Shown here piece after piece: positions 23,889 through 36,204 of a stretch of 64,000 nucleotides of DNA. The notes beneath the pieces were generated by a model. It saw only the letters and a list, made by a program, of their open reading frames with translations. It searched no databases and was not told where the DNA came from. The DNA is taken from NCBI GenBank assembly GCA_036346395.1, contig CM070602.1, positions 15,075,098-15,139,097 on the forward strand. Reading direction: 5' to 3'. Within the stretch, counting starts at the first letter, position 1. Each line of letters opens with the position of its first letter. The DNA is from Hsuehochloa calcarea. Taxonomy: Eukaryota; Streptophyta; Magnoliopsida; Poales; Poaceae. Position numbers and translations under genes: made by a program.

Positions 23889-25736
23889 CAGAGGGACCTG
23901 AAAGGCGATCGAGGGGGTGAATAGGCGCTTCAAAACTTTCTCGCCTAAGTCGAATTCAACACTAACTTTACTCCTTTAGCTATGAGAGCTAAGAAGATCG
24001 CAAGCACACAATGAAGCCTTGTGCCGAACTCGACAAACCCCGACAACCACACGACACAAATGTGGAGACTTAAGCTCAAAGGGTTGATCTCGCACCGCGG
24101 TCGGACCGGTACTAAGGGCGGTCTCGACCGACGTTCTACCCATGGCCCGACCAAGAACTAATCAAGGCTTGACCGGTGGATAGCGTTCGACCCGCAGACA
24201 AATGTCTGAATATACTGCGCCGGACCGCCGTACATAAGACCGGCGACCGTTCACCAAAGATCAAAATCCACCCCCAAATCCAAAACGAAATTTGATCCAA
24301 CTTTTGATTTAACCAATGAAACTTGACCAAATTTCGAGCACACCTCCCTAGTGATATTAGAGACCTATTTCTAGCGACGATCCTTCAGATCCACTTCGCA
24401 GAATCGATCTCTCAAGGGTTTAATCAAGAAGTGCACAAACCCTAGAAATATGAAAAACTTTGATTCAAGACTTGCTTGTGGGGATTGATGGTCTAGATGA
24501 TTCTATGAGTATTCCCACACCTCAAAGCAAGACAAAATGGGTCAAGAGACCAAACATAAACCCTTGAATCAAGGAAGCACCAAATTCATTCAAATGAGAG
24601 AAGAACACAAAGAGGAGACAAATGACCTCTCAAGCAAGCATCACAAGATTGATTGATCTCACAAGATGCTTACAAAGCCACTCCAACTAGGAGGACAAGA
24701 GCTCACTCAATGAGCATACAATCTCTCCCTCTCTTCCTCTCCAAACCCTAACCCTAGAAAAGCAAGGGGGGAAACCAAATGAATGCCTCCTTGGTTTTCC
24801 TTCTCCCCTTCCTATTTATACTAGAGAGGACTAGAGTTACACAATTGGGCCCACTCACCCATGGGACCCACATACTAACTGCTGAAGCAATCGCCGCTTC
24901 ACCACGTAGGTTGATCGTTCTCATCGACGCCAAGCCTCTCTTGTCCGAATCCCCTAACCTCCCAGACTCGCACCGATATCCGCACCGATCGATCCAACCA
25001 ACCGCACCAACCACCTGCTCGATCCATCTTGTCCATTCGCACCATGCTTGAGTCACACGACCACCCGCAGATCCATGATCGCTCGACCTCGCTTCCAAGC
25101 GTAGTCCCGATCCACTCACCGCTGACGCCGCTGACTCGCAAGCCACCGCACAAAGAATAGACAAACAAACCGCTTCCGGAACAAGTTCTTCACAACTTGA
25201 CCCACGTTAGTTCCGCAATGCAATATACATCAATAAAGCATTGATAACTAAACATCAACCACATTGAAACCACAACAATGCAAACTTGGCTCACCTCCAG
25301 TCAGCCGGTCCGATCGCTTCACAGGCCGGCCCGACCGATATCACGGGCGGACCGCCCCACAACGGCGGCTTCGGACCGTCCAAAGGACTTAGCCAAAATT
25401 CCAAATTTGAAAATCCAAACCTTCCGAATTTTCAACTCAATAGAACTTTTGACTGATCTCCAAAATGATGGGACCACATCCAGAGACTCCTCACTTGCCT
25501 ACACAACCTATTTTGGATTAGCTCCAAAATCCAAAGTTAGGTCAAGCCGGTCCGACCGCCTCCATTGCCGGTCCGATCATCCCACGGGCGGTCCGACCAC
25601 CATTTCCACCTGGCCGACCGCCGTGGTCCGACAAAGAAGAAGCAAACCCCAAAACGCGAGATTTTGCAAACCAACAATGCCATTGCCAATTGACTCATCA
25701 TCCCGAGATCGTGCACATATCCTCACGATATCCACA
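23889..25736 (-). repeat. 3' LTR of the gag-only element (LTR family A, copy 2)
   Basis: About 1848 bases, co-linear with 29817-31649. Many differences are 1-3 base gains or losses in GC-rich words of the GGTCGGACCGG type near 24100-24240 and 25300-25620. The left edge reads GAGGGACCTG in place of TGTAGGACCG. Confidence 0.88.
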
Positions 25737-25752
25737 ATCTCCCCTTGATGAA
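25737..25752 (-). other. Polypurine tract of the gag-only element
   Basis: On the minus strand AAGGGGAGAT directly precedes the LTR start TGTGGATATC, as required for plus-strand DNA priming. Confidence 0.7.
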
Positions 25753-27770
25753 CACATTGGCAATTTCAAGAAATGTGGTTTTTCAAATTGAAAAGTAAAA
25801 TCGCTGTTGCATAAAGGCACAACTTGGTCCATAAGCAAGAAAAAGCTTAGAAGCCACCAAGTCGGCTTCGTAATAGTGAAGGCAAGTGAGATAAGGCATT
25901 GAACGCACAAAAGGATTCAAAATCCGTAAGATGGCCAAAATCTCACTAAGGTCCATATGAAAGACAATAAGTTCTATTTGACCTTTGATCATTGTGAGTC
26001 TTCTTGAATTTCAATTCAAATCGTAAAAGGCAATAAAACCCAGAGACTCAACTCACTATGATCACAAATTTTCAAAAGGTTCACAAAATTTTTTTTTGTG
26101 TGTGTGTGTGTGTTCTTTTATGCATGAAACCTAATGTGAACTAAAAGTCTAAAGCAAAGATTTTCTTCAATCCTTCTCCCCTTTGACAATGAATTCATCA
26201 AGATGCATGAGAGAAGAACGAGCATGAAGAAATGACTTTATTTGAAATTTAGCAAAAGGAGCCATGACCATTATCTATGTAGACAAGACAAGACATATAC
26301 CAAGCCATATAAAGAGTAGAGGCTATATTCAATCATGGCAAAACATGTACCGCAGCTAAAACCAAGATAGCGTAAACTGAGATTAATGTAAATAAAACCA
26401 TGAAAGGTTGCTCAATGTCGAGATTCACTAAAAGCAACCAAAAATGAGTCAAGCCATGTCCAGAAGCAAAAAGAGACTCAAAACAAGAATTGAGGCATTT
26501 TGAGCTTTTAAGAAAATTCTTTTGAAGCAAAGCTCAAGCACTTAGCCCTCTTTGGGCAATTTCTTTTCTTTCTCCCTTTTTTTGTCGTGCTAGATCTCAA
26601 GCCTTGCCGCGACCATCTCAAGCGATAAGTTTAAAAGAATGATCTAGGTCATCCAAAACTCCCCGAGTTCATGCCTAGTACAATGGCAAGCCGTCTCATG
26701 AGAAAGGATTGGTGAGATCAGCTTTTTCACACGTAAAATCCTTTTTTCATTTGCTTGACTTAAGAAGATAAAAGCTCATTTTTCATCTCAAAATAAGTTC
26801 AAGACTCAATTCACTTGTAAGACATGGCAAGAATCATAAGAGGATCACTAGAGCGAAAACTAGTCACAAGATCCAACAAGACATGATTCGATTCAATTTG
26901 CTCACAGATATACAAATAGCAAGGGAAAAACTAAGCCAAAACACGAAGAGCCATAAAAGAAGTCCAATGACTATCACTTGATATGACAAGGTATAGAGTA
27001 TGAAATCAAGCCATACAAGGATAATACTAAAGCTCCACAATTTTTATTATGCAATGCACGACATTTGAAATAAAAATGCATTATGATACAATGAAAATGT
27101 AAAAGCAGATTCCTCAAAACATCCAAGCCTCAAGATCGATTTGAGATAAACGCTCTAGGAGTCCAAGATCGAGATGGATGAGGCCTGAACAAAGAAAAGA
27201 AGCAGCAGAAAATGATTAGGCACAAAATCATAAGAATGCCCATGAGCACCACCGACCTCTCCAAAACGATCTACCAAAAGACCGACACTCCCTGCCTAGG
27301 TGCTACCCGTGGTCTATCCTCATGATATCCTAAACCACACCGCCGCTCGACCCACCAAAAGAGTCAACAAGATTCTCTACACGCCTAGGCCTGTATGTGG
27401 TACACCGAATAGGTCGCCTGCCTAGAGACTATCGCCAAGAAGAGACTCTCTAATGGATCTCAAAGTGCTCATCCTCTCTTTCCTCTCAATCTTTGCTCTC
27501 CTAAGCAAAACTCAACAAGATGGCCTTCTTTCTTGCGTAAGGTGCAATGGCACCGACCTTTGAGGGTCCAGACAGATGAGTGAAAGCACCTTTCTTGCCG
27601 TAAAGAGTTTGAGCAAAACCACCGATTTGAAAACAACCCTGATGGCTTAGGAGGTTCTAGCTCAAACAAACCATTCTTCACAACTCTAGCAATCTTAGGT
27701 GGGTTTTTCTTGAATGCTCTAGGGGTTGAAACCTAGACCACTATTTTTCACGCTCACCTTGGATTGATCA
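25753..27770. other. Non-coding interior of the gag-only element
   Basis: AT-rich sequence with stops in all frames, a TG microsatellite at about 26097-26113, and no pol motifs on either strand. This is where pol would lie in a complete element. Confidence 0.7.
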
Positions 27771-27774
27771 AGAA

Positions 27775-29761
27775 TCATGTTGAGTTTCTTTTCCCACTTG
27801 AAAATTTCTCAAGAGTCACCTTGAGGTAATCATTCTCTTTCACTAACTCCTCACATCTAGCACACTTGCTAGACTTGATTACCTCATTGCGCTTACTCTT
27901 AAGAAGGGCCACTTCCACTTTGAAGGCCTCACAAGATACACAATAGGACTCTCCAATCCTATTCAATCGCTTCCTTAAATTTGACTCTAAAAGCCTCTTG
28001 TATCTTACCAATAGCGCTTCAATTTCAAAGATGCAACATACAAGAGGAAGAATCAATAACTTTCTTGGAAGCAAGAAGAGATATAGATCTTTCAATTTTA
28101 GCTTTCTTCAAGAGTCTTGTTTAAAGCTTCAATCTCAATTGTGCTTAGGGCAATTTTCACAAGAGGCAATTCTAGAATAAGCAACCATTTCACTATCTCT
28201 TGCATTTTAATTCGATTATTCTTACAATGAGAACAAGTGTGACTAGCATCAAATTTTTGCAATTCTTTAAAGAGCTATCCAGCTTCAATTCTAGCAAAGC
28301 ACGCTTGAGCAATTTAAAGGAATAGCTTCTAAAGCAATACATCAAGCGGAATGGCATTCATGCAAACAGAACTAGACTTGAGAGATTCTAGTTCAGAAAG
28401 AGCATTTTTCAATTGTTCTTTAACAGAGGAATGAGCATTATTCAAGCTTGACAATTCATTAAGCAAGCTAGAGCATGAATCACAGAGATCATCAGGATTA
28501 ATGGATTTGAGCCTAACCACTTCTAGGTTCAAATTATCAATCATTGTATCCTCGCTTGATCACTTTAGCTTGCTTATGCAATTTTTGTTCAGAAGCACTA
28601 AAGCCCTTTTCATGTCAGAAGTGAAGGGCATACCTCATCGGGATCACTGAAAAGATCCTCGCTGTTGGAGGAGTAGCTGTCGTGGCTGTTCTTGGCCATA
28701 AAGCACATGCCTGTGAGATCACGTGCCTTCTTCTTGCCACGGGAGTCACTCTTGTCGTCCTCCGACTCCGAGTCCACATCTTCCATGCTCACATCCTCTA
28801 GAGCTTCAAGGACTCGGCTGACAAACTTGCGATAGTTTGTCTTCTTGGACTTAGCATCCCTCGCTTGAGAATGCCTTTGTGACTCCTTCTCCTCCTTGCC
28901 CTTCAGCTTGGGGCATCTAGAGCGAATGTGGTTTAGCTCACCACATTCAAAGCATGTGATAGGTCCACCTCTCCTCCTACTCCTCACATTATTGTAGGCT
29001 CGTGAATTTTGTGGATAGGAGGGCTAAGTCATCCCTGTAGTCTCTCAAGTTGCTCATCGCTCAAGGAATGCAAAGGCATAAAGAAAATCCAGATGAGCTA
29101 ACATTAAAAGAATCAAGATATCTACCCTTAGAATTGTCAACCACTAAAGCCATCGGCTCTGTTGTGGGGAGACGCGAGATGAAATCAATCTCATGCGCTT
29201 CAACCTCGAGTAAAGCTTATCCATGGTAAGCTCACTCATGACAAGTTGTTGTCATTGATGGCGTGATCTTCATCCCCTGCACCTTCACATCCAAAGCACC
29301 CAACAGCTTGGCGGCATTTTCGCACTCGTAAAATACAAGATCAACAAATACGGAGATCATGAAGAATTTTAGAAAATCTCCCCACATTTCATCTAAAGAT
29401 TCACCGTGTCTTTGCTCGATCTTGAGTATGCTTTCTGTCGGTTCTGCCTCACTTCCTTGATCGCAGAAGGACCCTTCATGATAATCACAAAGAGTCCGCC
29501 AGATCTCATGAGCAGACAAAGAAATGAGCGACACGCTCAAACTCCGATCGACTAAGGCCTTGAATCAAAAATTCCGAGCCCCGCTCGTTGTTCTCCACAT
29601 CCGAGTGATCAAATTGTCATCTACCGCACGACATAAGGGTTTTTCACCTTAAGCCAAATCGCGTGCCCTTGAGCCTCGATGTAGGCCTCCATTCGCCTTC
29701 CAATATGCAAAATCAACTCCATCAAAAACATGTGGCTCGATTGAATATCGCCAATCGCCAT
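27775..29761 (-). pseudogene. Gag polyprotein of the gag-only element, broken frames
   Basis: Gag forms the virus-like particle and binds element RNA. Reading leftwards from the ATG at 29761: MAIGDIQSSH, then MEAYIEAQGHAIWLKVK (copia DUF4219-like N-terminus), then LSAHEIWRTLCDYHEGS (UBN2 core, 29232-29540). Next is a CCHC zinc knuckle CFECGELNHIRSRC, spaced CX2CX4HX4C (about 28900-28960), followed by an acidic tract (SMEDVDSESEDDKSD). Further left are coiled-coil parts (28329-28544) and CARCEELVKENDYLKVTLEKF (27775-28095). Several frameshifts and stops separate the pieces, for example after NPYVVR near 29620. The order and motifs are those of a copia gag of about 600 residues. Confidence 0.8.
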
Positions 29762-29804
29762 GGCTCCAAAGACCGGTTAAGATCTATAGAAAAGAGCTAA
29801 CCGG

Positions 29805-29816
29805 CTCGATACCACT
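29805..29816 (-). other. Primer-binding site of the gag-only element
   Basis: On the minus strand TGGTATCGAGCC directly follows the LTR end TCCTACA with a short spacer. It resembles TGGTATCAGAGC, complementary to the 3' end of initiator Met-tRNA, and fixes the element's orientation. Confidence 0.75.
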
Positions 29817-31649
29817 TGTAGGACCGAAAGGCGATCGAGGGGGTGAATAGGCGCTTTCAAAACTTTCGCCTAAGTCGAATTCAACACGAACTTTACTCCT
29901 TTAGCTATGAGAGCTAAGAAGATCGAAGCACACAATGAAGCCTTAGCCGAACTCGACAAACCCCGACAACCACACGACACAAATGTGGAGACTTAAGCTC
30001 AAAGGGTTGATCTCGCACCGGCGGTCGGACCGGTTACTAAGGGCGGTCCGACCGACGTTACCCGCGGGCCGACCGGAACTAATCAAGGGCGGACCGTGGA
30101 CAATGGTTCGACCCGGCAGACAATGGTTCGATATACGGCGGCCGGATCATTGCATAAGACCGGCCGACCGGTTCACCCAGATCAAAATCCACCCCCAAAT
30201 CCAAAACGAAATTTGATCCAACTTTTGATTTAACCAATGAAACTTGACCAAATTTCGAGCACACCTCCCTAGTGATATTAGAGACCTATTTCTAGCGACG
30301 ATCCTTCAGATCCACTTCAGACCGATCTCTCAAGGGTTTAATCAAGAAGTGCACAAACCCTAGAAATATGAAAACTTTGATTCAAGACTTGCTTGTGGGG
30401 ATTGATGGTCTAGATGATTCTATGAGTATTCCCACACCTCAAAGCAAGACAAAATGGGTCAAGAGACCAAACATAAACCCTTGAATCAAGGAAGCACCAA
30501 ATTCATTCAAATGAGAGAAGAACACAAAGAGGAGACAAATGACCTCTCAAGCAAGCATCACAAGATTGATTGATCTCACAAGATGCTTACAAAGCCACTC
30601 CAACTAGGAGGACAAGAGCTCACTCAATGAGCATACAATCTCTCCTCTCTTCCTCTCCAAACCCTAACCCTAGAAAAGCAAGGGGAAACCAAATGAATGC
30701 CTCCTTGGTTTTCCTTCTCCCTTTCCTATTTATACTAGAGAGGACTAGAGTTACACAATTGGGGCCCACTCACCCATGGGACCCACATACTAACTGCTGA
30801 AGCAATCGTCGCTTCACCACGTGTAGGTTGATCACGGTTCTCATCGACGCCAAGCCTCTCTTGTCCGAATCCCCTGAACCTCCCGCAGACTCGCACCGAT
30901 ATCCGCACCGATCGATCCAACCACCGCACCAACCACCTGCTCGATCCATCTTGTCCATTCGCACCATGCTTGAGTCACACGACCACCCGTATCCATGATC
31001 GCTCGACCTCGCCTCCAAGCGTAGTCCCGATCCACTCACCGCTGACGCCGCTGACTGCAAGCCACCGCACAAAGAATAGACAAACAAACCGCTTCCGAAC
31101 AAGTTCTTCACAACTTGACCCACGTTAGTTCCGCAATGCAATATACATCAATAAAGCATTGATAACTAAACATCAACCACATTGAAACCACAACAATGCA
31201 AACTTGGCTCACCTCCAGTCAGCGGTCCGATCATTTCACAGTACCGGTCCGACCGATATCAGCCGGCCGGACCGCTCCCACAACGGCGGCTCGGACCGGT
31301 CCAAAGGACTTAGCCAAAATTCCACTTGAAAATCCAAACCTTCGAATTTTCAACTCAATAGAACTTTTGACCGATCTCCAAAATGATGGGACCACATCCA
31401 GAGACTTCACTTGCCTACACAACCTATTTTTGGATTAGCTCCAAAATCCAAAGTTAGGTCAAGCCGTCCGACCGGCTCCATTGCCGGTCCGATCATCCCA
31501 CGGCGGTCCGATCATTTCATTCCACCGGCCGACCGCCGTGGTCCGACAAAGAAGAAGCAAACCCCAAAACGCGAGATTTTGCAAACCAACAATGCCATTG
31601 CCAATTGACTCATCATCCCGAGATCGCACATATCCTCACGATATCCACA
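29817..31649 (-). repeat. 5' LTR of the gag-only element (LTR family A, copy 3)
   Basis: About 1833 bases, edges TGTAGGACCG (left) and GATATCCACA (right) on the plus strand, giving TG...CA ends on the element strand. It is the best preserved of the four family A copies in the window. Confidence 0.88.
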
Positions 31650-32560
31650 ATCGCACACCTATGAAAGTGTGTCAAGGACATTATAAGATGATGATCTCTT
31701 ATAGGTAAAGTGTACAAACTCGCAGAGTAAGAAATTCTCTGATAGCCGTGCTCACGGTTATGAGCGTGTCGAGAACTTGCTTGAAGTAGCTTTCATTTTT
31801 ATAAAATAATTTGTGAGTGGAATGAGAACCAAAGGATTGAAAATGTTGGATTGGAGCCTAGTGAGTTGAAATGGTCTGGTTGAGAACCAGTGATAAGTAC
31901 GAGATGTAACTCGAGTATTGGGTGGTTGGAGCCACTTAATGGTATAGGAGGTTGGAGCATCTACTAGTATTTTACAACAAAACTCAATTTGATAAAACTT
32001 GTGTTAGTTGAAAATGCTAGGTCTTAGGTCTTGCTTACTAAATATAATAATTTAAACTTAGCTTTATGCAAACCAAAAGAACTATGAACCTTTCTTTGAT
32101 TGGTCTTGCATCTATAATATAATTACATTCTGTGTGTTGACTCGCGAGTACGGTTGTATACTCATGCTCGCTTAATATATTATTTTAGTCAGTAAGCATC
32201 CAAGAAGAAGGTTATGTGGGCACTTAAGAGTATTGTGCAAGACTGAAGATCAAGAAGGCCAAAAACTAAGTTGGGGGTTCTAGTCGATTGCTTGTGGGTA
32301 CATCGTGAGAGTTCCACATGGTGTATTTTTATTCTGCTTCTGCTGTTGATTCTTTAAAGGTATTTGGCCTGGTTGGCCATTCTGAAAGATAAACGCCATA
32401 AGGTATATTTATGCTTTTTTATTATTATGCAATAGCTTTGCATTTCTTGATATGTGATTGATATCTAATGATGTAACTGTGATTACTAACTATTGATCTA
32501 TGAACTAGTGCTGTGAACACAAAAGTTCTAAATTTCAAATTTAAGGTCTCACAGTGGCAG
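31650..32560. mobile_element. Gypsy-like LTR sequence, right part
   Basis: Continuation of the LTR-like sequence interrupted at 23888. It contains CTCTTATAGGTAAAGTG and AGCCGTGCTCACGGTTATGAG, words common in long gypsy LTRs of grasses, and a possible terminus AAGGTCTCACA near 32553. It is non-coding. Confidence 0.5.
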
Positions 32561-32782
32561 ATGATGGCGATGTGAAATTCTCAAATTTAGACTTGTGTGG
32601 TGACTGGTGACAAAATAAGAACCTTCACGTATGATAGTGCTGGAAACAATATTACCGTTTACTGTCCCGGCCCTCCACGTTACAGGGGCACTCATTTTCA
32701 GGGAGGTCAAGATAAGAACGTAATCAATAGGCACCACGTCTCCCCTGACCCCAAAGCTACCTCCTCTCTCCCTCCAATTCTT

Positions 32783-32800
32783 CCTATATATATATATACA
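32783..32800 (+). promoter_or_regulatory. Candidate TATA box of SWEET1b
   Basis: A CTATATATATATATAC stretch about 200 bases upstream of the SWEET1b ATG, preceded by a CT-rich tract (CCTCTCTCCCTCC). Position and composition fit a grass core promoter with a leader of 150-180 bases. Confidence 0.5.
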
Positions 32801-32996
32801 TGCAACGGTCCATGTATCCTCCATCCACACACATCACATTGTCATTTAGTTGTGCTTCTTGTTGATCCGTCGAACACGTGCACACTAGCATCTCCTGTTC
32901 AGAAGAAGAGAGCTTTGGAGCCTGCCCTTTCACCTTGTTTGGGTTCGTTGAAGGTGAAGCTAAGTTCGTAGGTGCAAGAAATTAGGAGAGTAAGAT

Positions 32997-35405
32997 ATGG
33001 AGGATGTGGCGAAGTTCTTGTTTGGAATTTCTGGTGAGTGTAATTGCTCTTCATTTGTATGGCAGTAACATGTTTCTTTATCTTGTACTTTTTTGTTCGT
33101 TATAATTAGTGGTTGTTCTTGTTAGGTTCCTTCAACTTACTGTTTGGTTTTGTTATTTCAGGCAATATAATTGCTCTCTTTCTCTTCCTATCCCCAGTGT
33201 AAGTATCTCTGATGTATCACCGGCCATCTCTTTTGGATCTTTTTTTTTTGGCGAGGGGGATCAATTGATGTTAGTTACAAGAGAGGGTTAAAAATGGAGG
33301 TGAAAAGAAAGCAAAGTGTTTTTATTACTCTTTTCCTCTGTATGTTGACTTAATTCAGTGAATTCAGGAAACATATCATTTCTGAAGCAAAATTTCATAT
33401 TCCAAATACATAAACCCACACGAATGACATGCACAACCATGGACGTAGTTCTAAGAAGTGCTAGAATTTGGGGTCCGTGCATCTCTTATTTTACTTCATT
33501 TATTCTAGTAATTTAAACTAGAAACTTCCGGCATCCACCTGCACATATTGCCACCTTCAATTCCACACAAGCCCTTTTCTTTGTATATTTTATTCCTTTT
33601 CGGGGAAAACACGTTGCAATTTTTTGCTGCTGCTGTTTGCAACAGTCTTAGTAAATATAATAGGCGTACGTTCTGCTTCCAGCATCTAATTAATTTGTGA
33701 AAGTAAATATTTTCCACAGGCCTACCTTCTGGAGGATCATCCGGAGGAAATCAACAGAGGACTTCTCCGGGGTGCCCTACAACATGACGCTACTCAACTG
33801 CCTCCTCTCCGCATGGTAAACTTCTCAGATTTTTCAGGGAAAAAAAACTATATGAGTTACACTACAGATGGCAGCCTTCCATACATTTCTGGAAGAAAGC
33901 GGTCGTCGAACATACGCTAAACATACTGATTAACGAATGAAGTAGTTAATTTGATATATAGAGCTGTTTAGAATGTAGAGATCTCATAGGAATCTTTACA
34001 TCAAATGGTAGTAGAATTTATGAAACAGCTAGTATAGTGGTTTGTTGCCTGCCCTGGAAGGGACAGCTAGTATGATTAATCGTGCTTGGTTAATTTTGAA
34101 GGTACGGTCTGCCGTTCGTGTCCCCGAACAACATCCTGGTGTCGACGATCAACGGCGCGGGCGCGGCGATCGAGACGGTGTACGTGGTGATCTTCCTGCT
34201 CTTCGCGTCGAGCAAGAAGACGAGGCTGCGGGCGCTCGGCCTCGCGTCGGCCGTCGCGGCGGTGTTCGCGCTCGTGGCGCTCGTCTCGATGCTCGCCCTG
34301 CACGGCCAGGGCCGCAAGCTCTTCTGCGGCCTCGCCATGACCGTCTTCTCCATCTGCATGTACGCCTCGCCCCTCTCCATCATGGTACGTGCATATATGT
34401 ACAAGTTTAACGATCCATTGCTTGCTTTAATCTTCGTGCGGGTTGGCTATAGCTAGCTTTTCATCAGTGGTAGCTTGGTTTGATGTGAGATCTGTACATG
34501 TTACTAGCTGATACTAATTTGGTGATTGATTGACTGATTCTTGCAGAGGCTGGTGATTAAGACGAAGAGCGTGGAGTACATGCCGTTCTTGCTGTCGCTG
34601 GCGGTGTTCCTGTGCGGCACCTCCTGGTTCGTCTACGGCTTGCTCGGCCGCGACCTCTTCGTCACGGTAAGTACATGTACAGTTGACAGCTGAAATTTCA
34701 AGAGTCTGCGCGCCGTGATCGATGTTTTCCCTCCTCTTCTCATACCTCGATCGCGACATGTATGTAATGTACAAAAGAAAAAGCTGTCACTGTCGTTTTC
34801 CTTAATATTTCGATCATGTTTTGCAGTAATTAATTACCGGAGTTAATTTCAGGCTTTTCTGCGTTAGTTGCCGTATGGTTGTCTCGGCCGTATATTAATT
34901 GCTAGATGCGCTGTTGCCGGTACATGCTCGTTCGAGCCGGGTGCAAATGTGCGATGCGTGCGTAAAGTTTGGCGGCCGGCCAGGCCTGCAGCCACGATGC
35001 CACATGCATTGCAGGCTGCGCACGCAACGTGCTCGAGTAAATGGACGGTGCCGAAGAGGCGAGGCAGCGCCCATGCGCTCGCGTATAGCCGTCGCCTTTT
35101 ATGCGTGCCCTCTGTAAACGCAGGTGGAATCGTATAGCATAATAACAAGATGCGCGTGCTTAGTGTTCAACTGATTATAATCTATACGTACGTTTGATCT
35201 TGGCTTTCGGCAGATCCCCAATGGGTGCGGGAGCTTCCTCGGCGCCGTGCAGCTGATCCTGTACGCCATCTACCGGAACAACAAGGGCGTCGCCGGGGGC
35301 AAGCAGGGTGGCGACGTGGAGATGGACGACGCGAAGAGCAGCAACAGGGTCGCCACCGACGGCGCCCGGGAGTCGACGGCCGACAAGATGGGCAGCCAAG
35401 TGTAG
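32997..35405 (+). CDS. SWEET1B: SWEET1b-like sugar transporter, six exons, intact
   Basis: SWEETs are seven-helix facilitators that move sugars (hexoses for clade I) down their gradient across plasma or internal membranes. Exons: 32997-33033, 33162-33198, 33720-33815, 34102-34384, 34547-34666 and 35214-35405. All introns are GT-AG and sum to 765 coding bases, 254 residues, close to the usual 250-260. Two MtN3 repeats are seen: residues about 7-95 (SGNIIALFLFLSPVPTFWR, VPYNMTLLNCLLSAWYGLPF) and about 130-213 (FSICMYASPLSIM, MPFLLSLAVFLCGTSWFVYG, IPNGCGSFLGAVQLILYA). The hinge prolines P24, P44, P147 and P164, the pocket residues W178 and N194, and Y58, G59 and Y181 are present. The tail is short, acidic and cytosolic (GGDVEMDDAKSS). 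The sequence resembles rice SWEET1b more than SWEET1a. No lesion found. Confidence 0.95.
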
Positions 35406-36140
35406 ATCGATGAGCTAGCCATATATATATATATGCAAGACAAGGAAAGTAGAGAAGTGTGTGTATACCTCATGCATGGAATCCGCTTACTATAGCAAGC
35501 TTGTTAGTCTGTTAGATTAGCTGCCTGCCTGCCTGTGTGTTCTCTTCTTCATCGTTTTCTCTTGGGTGAGATTTGTGTTTTTCTCTATTTTGCTACTGTT
35601 CCAGATGTAATGTAACCTTGTACCTGAATGCATACGAGTGTGTCAGCAATACTGCCGTCCTGCACTGAGTTTTTTTATTAAATAATGATTTTGCCAAAGT
35701 ACCCTCTGTTGATCTCAGCCACTGTTTCCGATCCAATGCCCAAGATAAGCAATGGCATGCTGACATAGTGACATTTCAGTGCAATGTAGAGGCGACAAGT
35801 TTTTTTTTTTAAAAAAAAAGAAAAAAATTAAGAGGCAATAGCTTCCCTTTTTTTTTTTGAGACGAAGAAGTTTTGGTTGTGTGCTCGGCCGGTTTTCTTT
35901 TGATCTGCTTCTGCTCCGTGCGGTTGTTGTTCGGGCCAGAGTTGGGTAACTAGCCGATTTTTATCCGAAAATCGGTTCTATCGGGCAAACCGGACCCCTT
36001 GTAGAAGTACAAACCGGATTAAGAAATTTTAGCCTATTTTGAAATGAGCCCGGCCCAAATAAGCCCATTTGGCCTCCAGCAAATCTTTGCCCTAGTCACA
36101 TTCACAACACAACTCATCCATGCCCTTCTTCCCATTAGCG
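35406..36140. other. SWEET1b 3' region and intergenic spacer
   Basis: A TA repeat at 35422-35434 lies just after the stop. Sequence to about 35680 is plausible 3' UTR; no exact polyadenylation site could be fixed. Two A/T homopolymer runs are at 35800-35825 and 35847-35858. No gene beyond. Confidence 0.4.
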
Positions 36141-36204
36141 ACAGATCAAAACACTAATAGAGAGAAGGCTATATCGACACCTCATCACGCATTTGTTCCA
36201 TAGA

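Larger units (their letters stand above)
23889..31649 (-). mobile_element. Gag-only (non-autonomous) copia-type LTR retrotransposon, about 7.76 kb
   Basis: Two direct LTRs (23889-25736 and 29817-31649) flank 4.1 kb. Read on the minus strand, the 5' LTR starts TGTGGATATCGTGAGG and ends CGGTCCTACA. Immediately downstream is TGGTATCGAGCC, a near match to the initiator-Met primer-binding site. Gag starts 56 bases later, and AAGGGGAGAT precedes the 3' LTR as polypurine tract. The internal region encodes gag only. The 2 kb between gag and the 3' LTR (25737-27770) has no protease, integrase or reverse transcriptase. The element must therefore have moved, if at all, with enzymes from a relative. No matching 5-bp target duplication is visible; the left terminus is degenerate. 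It sits inside gypsy-like LTR sequence. Confidence 0.85.

Noticed and set aside
23889..31649. Perfect target duplication for the gag-only element
   Set aside because: The bases beside the two ends (about TTAAT and ATCGC) do not match, and the left end is degenerate.
34042..34456. Long readings on both strands across SWEET1b exon 4
   Set aside because: They are out-of-frame shadows of a GC-rich exon; the SWEET frame explains the sequence fully.
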